Shown: positions 26,901-41,900 of the stretch, piece after piece
How positions within the stretch are numbered: the stretch's first letter is position 1
Layout: the number at the start of each line of letters is the position of its first letter
NCBI GenBank assembly: GCA_013396915.1
Contig: VWZL01000826.1
Location: 107,001-171,000 of the forward strand
Reading direction: 5' to 3'
Source of the DNA: Stercorarius parasiticus
Taxonomy: Eukaryota > Chordata > Aves > Charadriiformes > Stercorariidae
DNA length: 64,000 bases
Position numbers and translations under genes: made by a program
The notes under the pieces: model-generated
What the model was told of the DNA's origin: nothing
What the model saw: the letters and a program-made list of their open reading frames with translations, nothing else
The model's database searches: none

Positions 26901-29900
26901 CATTGCCCAAAGAAAGCATGGTGGAAGTTTTAAGACTTGCACGTAATAGCTCAACGCCACCGAGCCAGTGGGCCTCCAACTTCCAGCAGGCAAAGATCTG
27001 CCCCATGGCTGATGTTCCCTTTAGAGAAACTTCTACATTTCTAAAACATAACAAAACAGTTATACCTTTTGTTAACAGACGAAGAACAAACATCTGTGCT
27101 AATGTCACCAGGGGCCTCTGCTATGTAACCACTAGCAGATAACAGTGGGAAAAGCACTGAAATTATGTTGGCAATATGTTTTTCACTAGCAAAAAGCTTC
27201 CCTTTACAAGGTGGCTCTTGTTTCTATTGTCAGGTCCTCAAAAGGGTCCTCCAGTATCACTGGGGCTGTTCCTTTGGACAAAAATCTAGCAGAGAATTGA
27301 CCTTCTTTGCTTGCTGAGCAGGCTATTATGCAAAGGGCATCTGGCACGGACACCTCAGGTGTCAGCTAACATCACGGTGAAAAGCAGGCCCTTGCTCAGT
27401 GATCTGGCCACCAAGTGACAATCTTCTGCCCTACGCCTCACTGCTTTAATTCTGATGAAGCAATCACACATTGAGCTAAAGCTAGCATCATGTAAACAGC
27501 TCCTAAGGACTTTTCCCCTAGTAACGTACTGATTTTCTTCCCCTTCAAGACCTGGATTTATTAACTTCTCAAGGCATTTTATGAAGCCTCCTTTTTGCTC
27601 TATAGCCTTTAGGTAATGAGACTGTAAACACTAACTGGAATGTGATGGCTTGGCTTGGCTTAATACATTCTCCTTACAGAACAGTCAATGAACCTTAATG
27701 ATTAAAAACATGTTGCAATGATTTTTAGCACAATGATATGTTCCCAAATAATAATGGATATGTGTAGCTTGGTACTGGAGCACAGGTGTACAAATGAGGA
27801 CCTGTTTATCCAAATACTTCAACAGTTTGTAATTAATGGTCCCAAATATTGCAATTCTACTTTCTCATACTTCTGTGCTAGCCCATAGGTCTCACAGGAA
27901 TCAACGGGATACTTCATGGGTCCACAAATCTATGTCAGGAGATCAACAAAATACTAGTCCCAACCTAACTTAATATTGCTACTTACTATAACAAAACTCT
28001 GTGACAAAGTGACTAGTTGAAGGCTATATTTAAAGTGGGCAATTTACAAATCACTTGGCATTGGTTAAAGGGTGGGGGCAGAGGTAAAATGATCCAGTCA
28101 GGCATCCGAGCACCATCTAATTGTCTTTCATACTATGTAAGTTCATCTGGGAATGATTTCTTAAGTAGAACATAATTTTTCAGGTGATTGATAAATAAAT
28201 TACAACATGTTTTCATATTCCCGAACCTTCTATCCAGACATCATTTCACTGCTAAATGAAATTTTGGACTTATTGTCCATCTCCTCAAATGCATTTTTCA
28301 ACAGAATAACGACCTGAAGGCCTGAATTCTTTCAAGCTCCGTCACTGGCTCAGGCTTCTAATATTTAAATGGCCCCTTTGGAGATGCTATGTCACTTTCT
28401 TGATGTCAGGGTATTCTTGATGACACAGTTAACTGACTAAAGACAGGTGGGATGAAACGTGGGCCAGCCAGTGCACAATCTTCAGTGATGCCCACATACC
28501 GTCAGTTCATCAGTCTCCCTACTAGTCTGGGGGATGCTGTGTTTATTTTTCACACAGAGAAATTAGTGAGAAAAATGTCATTTTTTATTTGTGTTGTTTT
28601 TTTTTTAAAGACAATGTAATAATAAAAAAATCAGAAAAACTAGCAAGTTGTGCTACAAGACAGCTGTACAACCTAAAGCTATACTTGCTCATATTTTCAA
28701 AATGAATAAGTGTCAAGCTGGGAGTGTCCTTTTATCATTTCATGAACATGATTTAATGCTTGACCAGCTCACAAAAATAAATAAATAAAACTAGATTGTT
28801 ACCATGCTTGTTTGCAAATCCAAACCAATAAGGGCTTTTGCTGAGGTGAAATAAATCTGCATTACTGAAGTACTGTAAAGCACAATATATTAAAGATCCA
28901 ATCAATCCACCTCTCACAGCAGCCGTAGCAGTATTTCAACTGATTTCAATGAGAGCTGCATCAGTCTCTAAGAAACCTTAATGTATGCTCTCTGCTAACC
29001 CTCCTCCCCACCCAAACGAAAAACACTGAACTCTGCTCTTGTCTTCTGGTTCAACATCATGTCTTTCCCCTCCCTCCTTCTGCTGTAATAAATATTCTCT
29101 CTCTATCCCTGTTACTGACAATAATGTAGGTGAACTCTGCACCACATACATCTGTCATTATTAATGACCACGGTGGAGAGAAACGATAGCTCACTCTTAG
29201 GAACCGAAAGGGCAAAATGCTTCAGAATTTTCCATTCATATTTTCTTTTTTAAGCATACTTGCTTGGTGACTTTCCAAAGTCATGAGCATGACTCGAAGA
29301 AGAAAAATCTCTCAGTGTTTAACCTTTGCATAGAAAATTATTTGTTTAAACAGAGGGCACTTGTTACTTGGAAAGTCTCATTTACTTATAATAATGCTAT
29401 GCTCACTATTTTGCAGAATACAATAAACACAACAAGATGTCTTAGTCCACATGGAAAATAATTTTGTTGCTAGCAACATTACATTTCTTTCAAACAAAAG
29501 GCTTAAACAGGGATTGTTTTCTTTGCCATTTATTCCCCTACCAACATTGCTAAGCTAGAAAGTACAAGACTGCATCTGAACTAATTGTGAAAAGCGCTGC
29601 CAGAATGACTGTGACCGTATGACTCGTACAGTACCCTGAACTCTCTCAGAAAGGCTGTCCTGATAATAGCACTTTACTGGGACTGAATGTAAAGACTAGT
29701 TCTTTACAGGCAGACGATGAAATCTTGAATTTTTTTTTCTCTTGAGACAGCAAACAAAATTTGAGAGGCTCCAGCTGTTTAACCTCATTGCTGCATAAGC
29801 CTTTGTCCCTAACATAATGACGTGCTCAGCACATCAGGTGCTTTCCATGTACCAGAACACATTGCATAAAGGTGCTGCACAGGAGGGACAAAACATACGT

Positions 29901-32900
29901 CTCTAGTAAATTTAGCGTTTGGAAACACTACATCTCATGCAGCGCAGGGGCAGTTTATAACATAAACTATCTATGTTACCAATTTCTTTGCTCAACATGT
30001 ACAGGCCCAGAAGTCTCAAACTTCCTCTTTCCTCTGACATTTACACTGTAAATAGTTCTAGATATTTTCCTATCAGCTGTTTTGACCTCAAGTGAGACTG
30101 TGTAATAACCATTTGTTAGTTATGCCAGATGTGCCTGAATGGACAAACATACTTAAGAGCAAATGTAGTGTTGGTAATGGCAAATACGTAACAAAAAACC
30201 ACATAAATGCTAGTCATTATGAGGTGACAAAGATGTTACCCTCTGCTTTTCTAGCTCTATATTACTTCACAGGCACATTATTTTTTTTGGTAACCAGCTC
30301 ATGGGTTAAAACTTTATGTTTGCATTCCACGTGAGCTATATACTATACATATCTGTCACCTGCCTTTAGCATTTATGTTGATAAAACTCGTCGTGAAGGT
30401 TATTTTGACTTACTGGAAATAGGCTTTTCCAGAACATAAATTTTAAGGCTTAAGTAGACCCGTGTTAAAACCACTAATATGTTCTGCTAAGTCTCTCTTG
30501 TCTTCACTCAGCCTCCTTACAATGTTTTAAGCAGTTTTATTGACATTTGAAATTCTGAAAATGTCAGCTCTTGGCAAGTGTTGCAGTCTAAAAGTGTTAT
30601 TAGTAGTTCTCTTAGGAAGTGTAAAAGAATATTTTGTAGGAACAATTTTGTCTTTCAACAAACCTTTTGAAAATGATGTGATAACCACAAGTTCTGCACA
30701 GGAAAGAAAATAACCTGCAGATTCCTCAAATCATATTCAAGAAACAAATTTTTAGCAAAGTTATGTTATTTGGTGACTCACTACTCTGCATTCAAGTCAT
30801 GATACAATCACCACTTCCCAAAGTACTGTTAGGTTCTCAAAAGGAGGAGAAACACTGTGAGGAGAAACACTGTGAGAAGAAACCTGCTCTCCCAGTACGC
30901 TGCCTCATTGCTCTCACCATCTCTCATCTGGTAGATAAGTATTTGATGGGTGTGACCCCAGACCTTCTCTAATCAACAGGCCCTCCAGTCATTTTATGTT
31001 AGCTTGCAGCCAAACAGGTCTCCTGAGTGTTTTACTTCTGTAATTCATCTCTAAGGACACTGATCCTTCTTCTTGTATGAATGAGCACAGAAATGCCCTG
31101 GACTGCACCAGCTCATTGCTTGCAAACACCATCACTGCTGCTGGAAGCTGAAGTGTGGTGGGGATTAATCTTCATCACAGGTGGCTGTTTCTTTTTACCC
31201 TATGAGGAACATATTAAAGTCATCACAGGGCAGAGGGTGAAGAGATATGTATAACACACCCCAAAGAACTATGTATGGGGTCCATGTATGGGTCCTCAGG
31301 TAAGAAATTATAATGGTATGTTACAGTTCCAGTGCTCCACCAAGGGCGACCCACCACGAACAAAGCTGATGAGGTCCATCTTTGAACGAACAACTGGCAT
31401 CAGCCTCAAAGACTCTCCAGACTCAGAGGATTCCCTGAGACTCATGTTGGACACCACATCTTACTTCATGGTAACTTATTTACAGCTCAGGGGTTTGGGG
31501 GGAAGATGCGAGAGGAGGAAGAAAGGAGAGTCTCTCTCATTTTGTGTAGCTGTACGCTTGAATTTTAATGTATTCAGAGGCTGAAAGAGTCTTATTTAGT
31601 TTTCAAGCCACAAAAAAATGCAAAGAACTATCATTAAGTATCACAGGAGTATAAAAATCATTCATTCCACAAAACTGTTCTGAAAGAAATTACTGTGAAT
31701 CACTTTATCCTTAAAACTGAGAAAACATTGTGGTATTAAATACTCAATATTATCAGCCAAGCAAATTGGCCCAGGTCAAATGAGCAAATCTAAAAAATGA
31801 GATCACTAAATTTTCTCAGCTTGATAGCTTAGTAATAAATAATGTGCTTCTATTCAATCTGTACATTAAGTCTTTTATGTGGCCTTAAGGCACTGTCTTA
31901 TGGCTGTGCCCATTACAGGGTAGCCATAGAAACTGACACATTTATTTCTTGGATTAGTGTGCCATTGAAAATATTAATATAATGCAGTAAATGGGGATTT
32001 AATCTAATCTATTGATGGTAGGATGAAGTTACTAAAAGGTTGTATGCTCTTCCAGTGGAAGAAAGATTATATCTGTGGAGTACAGCTCCAGTAAAGCTGG
32101 AGCACAGCTGATGTTTTGGTGACAAACACCATCTAAATAACCTATCACATGTCACATACACCACTGATTTAAACAGGTTATATGAAACATACAGGTATGT
32201 CCACCAAGAAGGTAGGTCCACCAAGTGGGTACCTGTTTCGTATCCTAAGTCTTCTTCCCAAAGCTAAAGTGTCAAAACTGAAAGTCATAAAGGAAGAGAA
32301 AATGGAGATGCTCTGCATATTGTGAGAGCAGTGCAAGTGAAGCAGCATCTCACCCATTTAATGGCATTCAGTTAATACTGTCATGTCAAAAAAGAAAAAA
32401 GAGCAAAAAATCATGTAAGGAAAAGATTAAAAAAATCTTAATTCTTGAGAAGTAAGATCTGTGGTTTTCTTAATTTGTAGGTCCCTACCAGGTGTCCATA
32501 AATATTAGAGCTCCCATTTCAGTAGATCATATTTGACTCAGGTTCCTTGTAATAATTCATAGTACTCAAGTTCTGACTACCCTTTACACTGCAGTATACT
32601 ACATAAATTCAGAAGATATATTCTGACAGATGAAGCATTGTTGAAAAGCTAAGTACAGCACTTTGTCCTTGAAATGTTAACATGTAATGCCATAAAGTAT
32701 TCAAATAATAATTTACTCAATCTTTCAGGGTAATTAATTAAAACGGTCTAGGTGTTAGAGAAAATCACCTTGAGCTTATAAAATTGGAATGCCTCCCCTT
32801 TTCTTCTCTGCATGCAAGCTGCTCCAATGGACTTACCACATGCTTTCCCAGTTATGGTTTTTGATTTCAACAGATAATAAATAGCCAGGATCTAATTTTG

Positions 32901-35900
32901 CCATGTCAAAACCGATTATGTTTCACAAGAAAAGGTGGAGTGCTCATCTACCAGATGAAGGTGAAACATAAAACCACTTTTATTTATGTGATGTGTCCAA
33001 ATTCAACTCAACCTGGCACTAGGTACTGGGAGTATGTAGACTTTACCTGTCATACGAATTTATGCATCCCTGGAAAATGTCAAATATAAATTTAATAAAG
33101 GAATAGAAACCCTTATTATCGAAGAAATAAACACAGTTTTTGACAACTAATGTAAATTATCTTAATGCATTTTTTCACTTATTTTTCAGAAGGTCAAAGA
33201 AAAGAAGATGAAACATTGAACAGAGACATTGCTGATGAAAACATTTCAGGCAAGTCCCAGTCCAATTAATAATGCTGATGTTCCAAAAGGAATCTGTGCT
33301 CTTTTAGCAACAGCGCTGCATTCAGACGTGAGAGTTCCTCTTCCCATTCATTACAATGGGATAAAACAGAAGGCTTACAACAACAGATAAACAAGGACTC
33401 TGTATTATTCTGTAGTTTTCCTCAGTTGAGTAGTCTTTGGACAGCATTTTAATGGCTGAAAAAAACCCTGCACATGATGAATAAGGATGCCATTCTCAAT
33501 TAACATGGACAAAGGATCATAGCCATATTTGGCAAATAAGGTAGCTGTGGTGTAAGAAAAGCAGGAGTATTCACAGACATTGCCACATACATCACTGTCC
33601 GCAAATCAAAACAAGTTAATGACATTTTTGTACATCTGCCCAACTACATGACTACACATTAGTCTGGCAAGTACTTATTAGACCCAAATTAAATAGCACA
33701 ATGATTATAGGTCATATTTACTAAATATAGCGTTATTAATTTATACAGCACTAAATATGGATGCTACCAGCATATAAATAAATGATGAGTACTGAACCAA
33801 AACAGCCCAAGTTACAAAATATATTATCTTCATTAAATATAACTCAGCTCTACAAATGCTAGTATCCGTCGAGCTTCCATTAAAATATATACCGCGGGGG
33901 AGGACACACCAAACTGTTATCCATTCTCTGTAACAAGTGCACTGACAACACGCTAGCTTCTCATTCCCAATAGCTCCCCTCCCAGTCAGCCTCCAGACCA
34001 TGCACTGGTACACATAATGTCACTAACACAGAAATAGCAGCACCCATTGCATAGGTGGGTCTCAAATGAATAGATCCCAATTCCACAAACACCTCGGGTA
34101 AGACCAGCTTATTCAATAAACACACATGCCATTTGAAATATGCTGGATATCATAGATAGAAATTCAGTGTACTTTGGCCATGCAAATTGTACAAGATTTC
34201 CCATGCCACCAAAGTCCGTCAAGAAGTCTGAAACTCATTAGTGAACAGTGGGGCAAAGAAACCACAGTTCAACCCATACCCAGTGAAGAATGGGATGGCT
34301 AACACTTACAGGAGGAACCTCAGTCAAGAAAGAACAGTAGCACACACTAGCAATTCTTGCTGTTCAACATCAGAAAACTCCTTCCTACCTAGGGATGCCT
34401 TCAACATGGATTTTATGTACCAGTGGTTACACACAAGCTTAGCATACCATGCATAAGCTTCACCATCTTTTTAATAAGATGTTACATTAATTTTAGATGC
34501 TTGGAAGTCACAAACTAAAGCACACCGGCAAGCCAGGTGAACAAAGAAAAGGGTACTTTGAGGAATCATCTCTGTTACCTACCTCTACTCCTAAACTGGC
34601 CGTGCCAGTTTTATGGAGGATTCCTATCCAAAAGCTTTACCCGTATTTAAGCTTTAGAAAGCAACCAGTATAGGCCTTTGTCACAACCACACCTAAGCTT
34701 CTAATTTAAATACCGATACCAAGGCAGTTTTCTGAAGATGTTCTGAAGATTGTGAAAACTGATATCCCATTTATTTAACACACAATTCTGGTTTATGCAG
34801 AGTTAACAGCCTGGATCCTGAATGATACCACTGCTAGACTTGCATATTTCTTTCAATCATATCATTAATTATTTGTCCAAATTTGTGCAAAGCAGAACTT
34901 GGACACACTTTATTTCTGTTTCATAAAAGATTGGGCTTTCATCTGATTTTTTTTTAAGATCTCAGTTTTCACTTTTATGGGATCAGTTTTCCAACAATTG
35001 AGCTTATCAGCCACATCTACACTGCTAGTAATTCAAAACCATGGCATATTTATTGATTCCAAAAAGCTATTACATGATATCGCTTACGTTCCTGTATTTG
35101 ATTAGACTGAGTTATTGGAGGAACTAACAAAAGATTCCTCAGAACTCAGCAGAGAGCTTATATAGATGTCATCTCACCTGACATCTTGGCTATTTGCTCC
35201 TGCACCTTTATTTATAAGTATTACACACAAAGATCAAGTTTTGCACAAAACAAGTATCCAGTGTAGCTTTATCTCCTTTTTGATATTCCACCATTAAAAA
35301 AACCCACCCAACTATAAGAGGTAAGTTGTAGGTATAAAACATTTATCCACTCCTTTAAGAGAATATTAATGAACAACCATGTAAAGTTGTATTGATGAGT
35401 AAGATGTATTATGACTGAACATCATCCAAATTCAATTTAAACCTGAGCTATATACTACATCTGAATATAGCATATCTCAGATATTTATATATGAATATAA
35501 ATTATGCACTTCTTTGAACAAAAAAACACCCATAAGTTTAAAACATGAATATGTTAATTAGATTTAAATTCATCCATTATAGAAAATATTTTGACAAGTA
35601 TCCTAAGAACAATGTTTTTAAAACAGTTCAATGCATTAAATACATGCAAATTTTGACAGTCAAAAATGCATACTGCGTAGCTGAGATACTATCACTCTTC
35701 TTCACAATCACTGCAGCCTCTAGCTAGATACAGATTTTTCATGACAGACAGAAACATTTCCTTCTGTGTATCTCATATTCTCAGATCTCTACTTCAAAAT
35801 GATGCCTGAAACACTTTTAAAGACAGACTTAAAGCTACTGGAAGCTAGAATGGTTGTTATATACTTCAGTTAGCCAGGGCTGCCAATGCCAAATCATATT

Positions 35901-38900
35901 CAATATCTTTTTAAGTAGAAATGTTTGCCACTGGAATTGCATCCACTGGTGAGGTCTGGGACATGTTTCATTCTTGAATTAGCAGCACTAACAGTGCACC
36001 TATAGGCTGTTTCCCAAATATGCCTAAGGTATATATATACATGGGGTTTGTGTACAAGACAGATTAGCATCTATATCAATTTGAAGTATATTCACTCTTT
36101 TGCAAAATCCCCATGTAATTTTAGGGCACAGTTTCAGAATTGGCTAAAGCTCATTTAAAATTTGCAAATAAAAGGTGAAGTCTGCCCCCTCTTTGCTTGG
36201 TAGCCCTCACACATTCCCATGGAAAACCAGACCAGCTCACCCATAAAGACGAAAACTCATTCTGAAGGACTAGGAAGCAATAACGTCCATCTGCTTTCAA
36301 AGCAGAGTATCTTTACACAAAGGCGTCCGGTGTGGGCATGGAACTGTCTGCACGGGATGCTACTGTACAACAGCCAGTGTGCCATAAATTCACATCACCC
36401 AGGCCCACGGCACTCAACCACACATACAGCTTGCTGTAGGTCCCAGCAACAAAACTGTAACACAGAACTGGGTCAAGAAACAGCTCAAAAGCAACAGTGG
36501 ACAACTTCCCTGTATCAGGAAAACACATTGATTCTTTAGTTTACATGGATCTACTTACACAAGGGTTTGAATTTGAAAGAGCCACTTAAAGGAAACACGG
36601 CAATTTTTTTAAGTAATAATAGTTGGTTCTCAAGGAACTATGGAGATGTCCCATGTACACAGCAGCCTGAATCACACTGTGAGACCATCACAGCTTTGCA
36701 TGCGTCACATGTTTCTGAAAGCCCCAAGTGAGAGCATGGGGATGGGAAGCCATGCGATGCTTTTACAACAGAAACAAGTTTCCTGGCATGACGGTCTCCC
36801 TCAGCCACTGAAGTTCCCTTCTCCAGCACTAAGTATTCTACTAACTGGGAAAAAGACCTGCAGGGAATCTTGCAGGTATTATTGCAGAGAGGCAGGGTAC
36901 TGGTGGGTTTCTGCATTTGTCTCTTAACCCAGATTCGCAGCTTGCACGTGCCTCTCTCTTGCTGAAGAAATACCTTTTGGATTGATCCACTACACAGGGA
37001 GAAATAAAACTAACCAATTACATTTTGAGGAAAGCACAACGCAAATGAACCTCAGCCACAGTTTCACAACTGCAGGAGGGACAGATAAAATGTGATGTTG
37101 TGACAGCGATAGCTCATACTGGCTTAATACTTTAATATCTTGGTGTTTGATGGACCTTGGAATGCACATGTACTTATAGGAAAATCAACACTCAATACAA
37201 AATGAATTTAATGTTCTTAGTAAGGTTTCTTTAGGGCTAGTATGTATAAAATGCAATAGTCCTGAAAACTAACCCCAGGTGTATCATTTTGTTAATATAA
37301 GAAATGTGCAGGATATCTAGAACAATAAAGCTTACGTAAATCTTAACATAAGAAAAAGAGGTACCTAAGATAGGGTTATGTAGCTGACTTGAGGCCAAAT
37401 CAGAGTCCTTAAAGTAAGCAAAACTCCTCTGGACATCAGTGGCATTCTTCCTTGGGTAAAAGCTGCAAGGCCAAGCCTATGATTGAAATACTTCAGTACC
37501 AAAAGGTTCTAAAAGCCAAAGCAGTGATAAGGGCAGGAGAGTTGTTATTTCTGTACCGTAAAAAGAAATATTCTAGAGACGTTATTACATTTAAATGTAT
37601 TCTGATATTGCATTCTGCTTTTCCATCTCAGCAGACACTTTTCCATCTGAACAAGATGGACATAACATAGAGCACAGTATTTTATATTAAATGTAGTTAT
37701 AAGGGAAGAACAACAACCTTGGAATGATTCACTCGCAGGACCAATTCATAGGTTACACTGAGTATGAAAGGCAATTTCAGGGTAGTGGTGGAAGAAAAGA
37801 AGTTTTATAACAGAGGTGATACGAACTAATTTGGAGACATAGATACAGGCAGAACAGAGTACACAATGTACTCTACACACTTTTTCAAGGGAGGAAATAA
37901 TGGTTCCTTTTCCAAATAACAGTGGTACCTGCATAAAAATAAAGTCCAATTCTGTTCAGTACTGTAATGAAATCATTACAAATGCTGAAACATATTAAAA
38001 ATTCAAAACTAAAAAGACAGCGGCTTTGTACTTATGCTGCACTGAGTCTAAACACAAGATACTAAGAACAGGAGACCGTATTAAGGCAGGACTGGTGACT
38101 GGCATTGGCAGTCCTATACACACGGTGTATGTAGAATGTACTAAGATATTCAGGAGTGTAGTTCAGTCCATATACTAAAAGAGCAAGAGGGTCAAGTTTT
38201 GCTAATGGCTGCATTCCTTTTTAGGATAATGGTAAAAAATGGTAAGAAAATACAAGATCTGTTGAATTATTTCACAAACAGCTTGTCACAGTTCTGTATC
38301 CTAGATGATACATTTCTTTGTCAGGAAAAACATAATGAAGTTCACCTTTTAAAATCTACTGCAACAGACTTCTATTAGCACTAGGACTGGGTAAAAATAG
38401 CATCTTCTACAAATGAACTGTACCATAAAAATTGATGCTCATGAAATGTTATTATAATCTAAAGTTTAAAACCACAAAGCAAGAAAATTCCGAGTTAAAC
38501 TGAAACTTCATCCTTAGCCCACCCAAAAGTGTTTAGACACAGTAGGGCTTGCCAAAGAGTAATAATCCGACATACAAAATATGCTGCCATAACAAGAAAT
38601 TTCAAACTAAGTACAGAATTCCAGCTCTGATTCTGACCTTTCTTTTCCACACTTTTGTGGGTAAAAGTAAGTCCTTTCATTACTCCAGCACTGGTATGGT
38701 TAATAATCTTAAGGTAATATTTTTTAACTATTTCTGTGCAGCAGAATTTGTTTGCCAGCTTCTCAGCTATACAGTCAACAGTACCATTTTGTAAAGGCAA
38801 TTAAGTTTGTGTTGAAGGACCTCTCCTTCCGTTGCTGGAGACTGCTCTTTCTCTCACCAGAATCTGTTTCTGGAGAGACTACTTTTCCCCATTTCTCTTA

Positions 38901-41900
38901 TGTGACCTCATCAGTGTAATGGTCACCAAAGGATTTCCTGATATTTTTGGACTCCACCTTCTTAAAAGACGCTTCCTGGCAGGAGATGGTAAATCACCTG
39001 CTGAAGAGACAACTCCGTTGCAGGATGTCAGGACTTCTACGGAACATGAGCGAGAAAAGCAGCAGTGAAGGCAGCAACTGAATAGCTAACGTGACATTTC
39101 ATGGACTGAAGACAGAAAGCACTTCTCAGAGAAGACCCTGCAGCTCAGGGAATTTGTTCCATGAGCCAGCAAACGTTGCCTGGAGTCATGCAAGTCTACA
39201 GAAAGAGCAACATAATGCACCATAAAGACTTCTGTAAATGCACATTCAGGGAACTTTTAACGTCACCCAGTACTACTTCAGTTGATCAGTTCTAATCCTA
39301 ATAGCTCTGCTGTCATGTAAATCTGAATTTGGTTGTTTTCCTTAAAATAGGCATGTTGTCACACTAGGTCTTTGAACCAGAGATTTATGAATCACCCCAT
39401 AGAACTGACGGTGAAAGTTAGTCTGCCTGGGGCACACTCCATGCCCCACTTCCTTCTCCACTGACAGTAGAGGGACTTCAGGACCCTACAGCGGTGTCCC
39501 TTTTCAGTTAGCGTGCTGGTCAGCTTTTCCTCGGAGATAGCTTAGGTGTCCATGCTGGTAGAAATGGTGTCCAGCTTTGGCCAAGACCAGTCAGAAAATC
39601 TATTTTCTGCAGGATATCTTCATGTTTTCTTCTGTTCTAGCACAAATCCCTAATCACCGGGCAACAGGTACTCTAAGTGAGCTTGCAATTCACCTGTCTT
39701 TTCAAAGCTCAGCAGCTGTATGAGGGGAATACTTGAAACACAAAGGGAGAAAGGAGTCTCCTGGCCAACAGGAGACTAATGTTGAGTTATAGCAAAATGC
39801 AAACACATGCTCAAACCAGCGTTGAGAGACCACAGCCCCAGCTCTTTTCCTTAGATGAGTTCCTTAAACACCCGGTGCCTCCTTTCCCTGCTCTCCTCTT
39901 CCATGCTTGACTGCACAACACTCAGCTACCAGAGTGGATGGAAAGACCATGTTCCCTCACCCTGTGTTTCATCCTTACCCTTACTAACCAAGACTTGATG
40001 ATGATGATACTCTTCTATTTTTAACTCCTAACAAACAGAGAAATATGCATTCCAATACTGTTATTTTCAGCTTTGTACAGGTCCATTGCAAGCTCAGTAG
40101 TAAGGGAAGATTCTGATGAGTGAATGGCAGAAAATTAACTTCCAGGTCTGGTACATCACTGTGCCCCATTGCTTCAAAATATGCTTACACCTCTAATTTA
40201 AGCAAAGATCTTCCAACATTGCTAGAAATCCAGGCAACCACATAGGAGGCAGCAGGTTAAGGGCTGTCTCTGTCGTAATTAACTTGTTCCTAGAAAGTCC
40301 GCAGTCTTCTCCTCCAACCAAAAACTTCTACATTCAGAACTTTACTTATTTTATTCTGCAGTAAATATTAACATTTACATTTTGAATTTCTGAAAAGAGT
40401 GAATAAAACCAAAGCCATGATAGAGAATGCTCCTTTAGTATTTCCACTGTAATGTTCTGTTTGAGAAAGTCCTCTGGAATCAGAGCATTCTTAAAAGGGC
40501 AATGTATTCAGCTGAATAATATATTTTTCCATTTCAAAAATATTTTTTCTCTAAGCTTTCATTATTATATACATGGACTCCCTTGTAGCTCCAAAGAAAA
40601 ATATAGGACAAACCCTAAGGATTTGTGTTCTAAATCTTCTGGTTTTACTAGCACTAAAATAATATATAAAAATTTAGAGAGTTTAATATAAACATACATG
40701 TAACAGATGCTACTTTAATTATTTCTATAAGCATAGTGTACATATATGATAATAAAAATACATACAATAGGGTTTCTCTTATTTCAAAACTGCAGGCTTA
40801 ACTATAGTACATATTACTGTACTTTTGGCCACAAAACCTGTATTTGGAGGTCAAGTGGTATTTTTAACTTAAGGAAACTCAACCAGCTCCATTATTTGCA
40901 GCACATCTTTCAAACTCAGCAGGAGAAAAGATATTGACATAGGAAAATGCCTTTTGTTCAGATGTAAACTGTTGAAATTACTAAAGCCTTAACTTACGCT
41001 TGAGCTCCTCAGCCAAAATGTGAGCATTGTCACAAAATAGTAACACAAGTATTCTCATGTTGGATCCCAAATCTTTAGAATATAAGCATGCCTCATGACA
41101 GCCTGTGTCAAAGTATCCACAGAAGGAAAGGATCAGTAAGAGAGAGCTCAAGATTTTCCCAGCCACAGAAAGACTTGGTCCTTCCCTCATTCACCATGAC
41201 AAAGCTCTCCCTGCTGCTAACAAGAGTTAACTCAGCAGCAGAGAAAGCTGTGCAGCAAAGTTGAAGAGACTCAAACACTCCCGAGAGACGATAGCAATGA
41301 ATGTCACGGATACAATCCAATGTATCAGTAACACACACAAAAATAAGGTATTTTTGAAAGAATATTATTTGGGTTACAAAGTCAAGAGGCCAAAATGTGG
41401 AAAATGCCAGATTTAAAGCTGCCTGAAAACCTAACTCAGGTGCTTTTGTAACTGCATTAATGATAAAGTTGCAATGGCCTGATCACTCATTCCACAGCCG
41501 CTGTTCCACTCCATCAATTGCTGCCAGTGGTAACATACTAAAGAGCAAAATCAAGATATCCTTACATCTGGCATTCCCAGCTTTAAAGTGTTTGACTTCA
41601 TAACCTAACAAAGTACTGAACAAATTAAGTCCTCATGACAGCAGTGTTATAATCTTCTCAACATTATTACAAGAGCCACTATGGTGATTTACAAAAATGG
41701 CCCCAGTGTTAATCCAAAATTACAGCTTCAGGGTCTGCTCTCATTTTTATCAAAACTTTAGTTACAAGCTTTACCATGTTGCACAACCTAAATATTTTCT
41801 TTCCCTAGCAATGAAAAAAACATTTAAAAATTATTCATTTCTTAAAGGTTTCAACTTCCAAAGTCTACAATTTTTCCTGGCTTTGGGAGCCTTGTGGACC

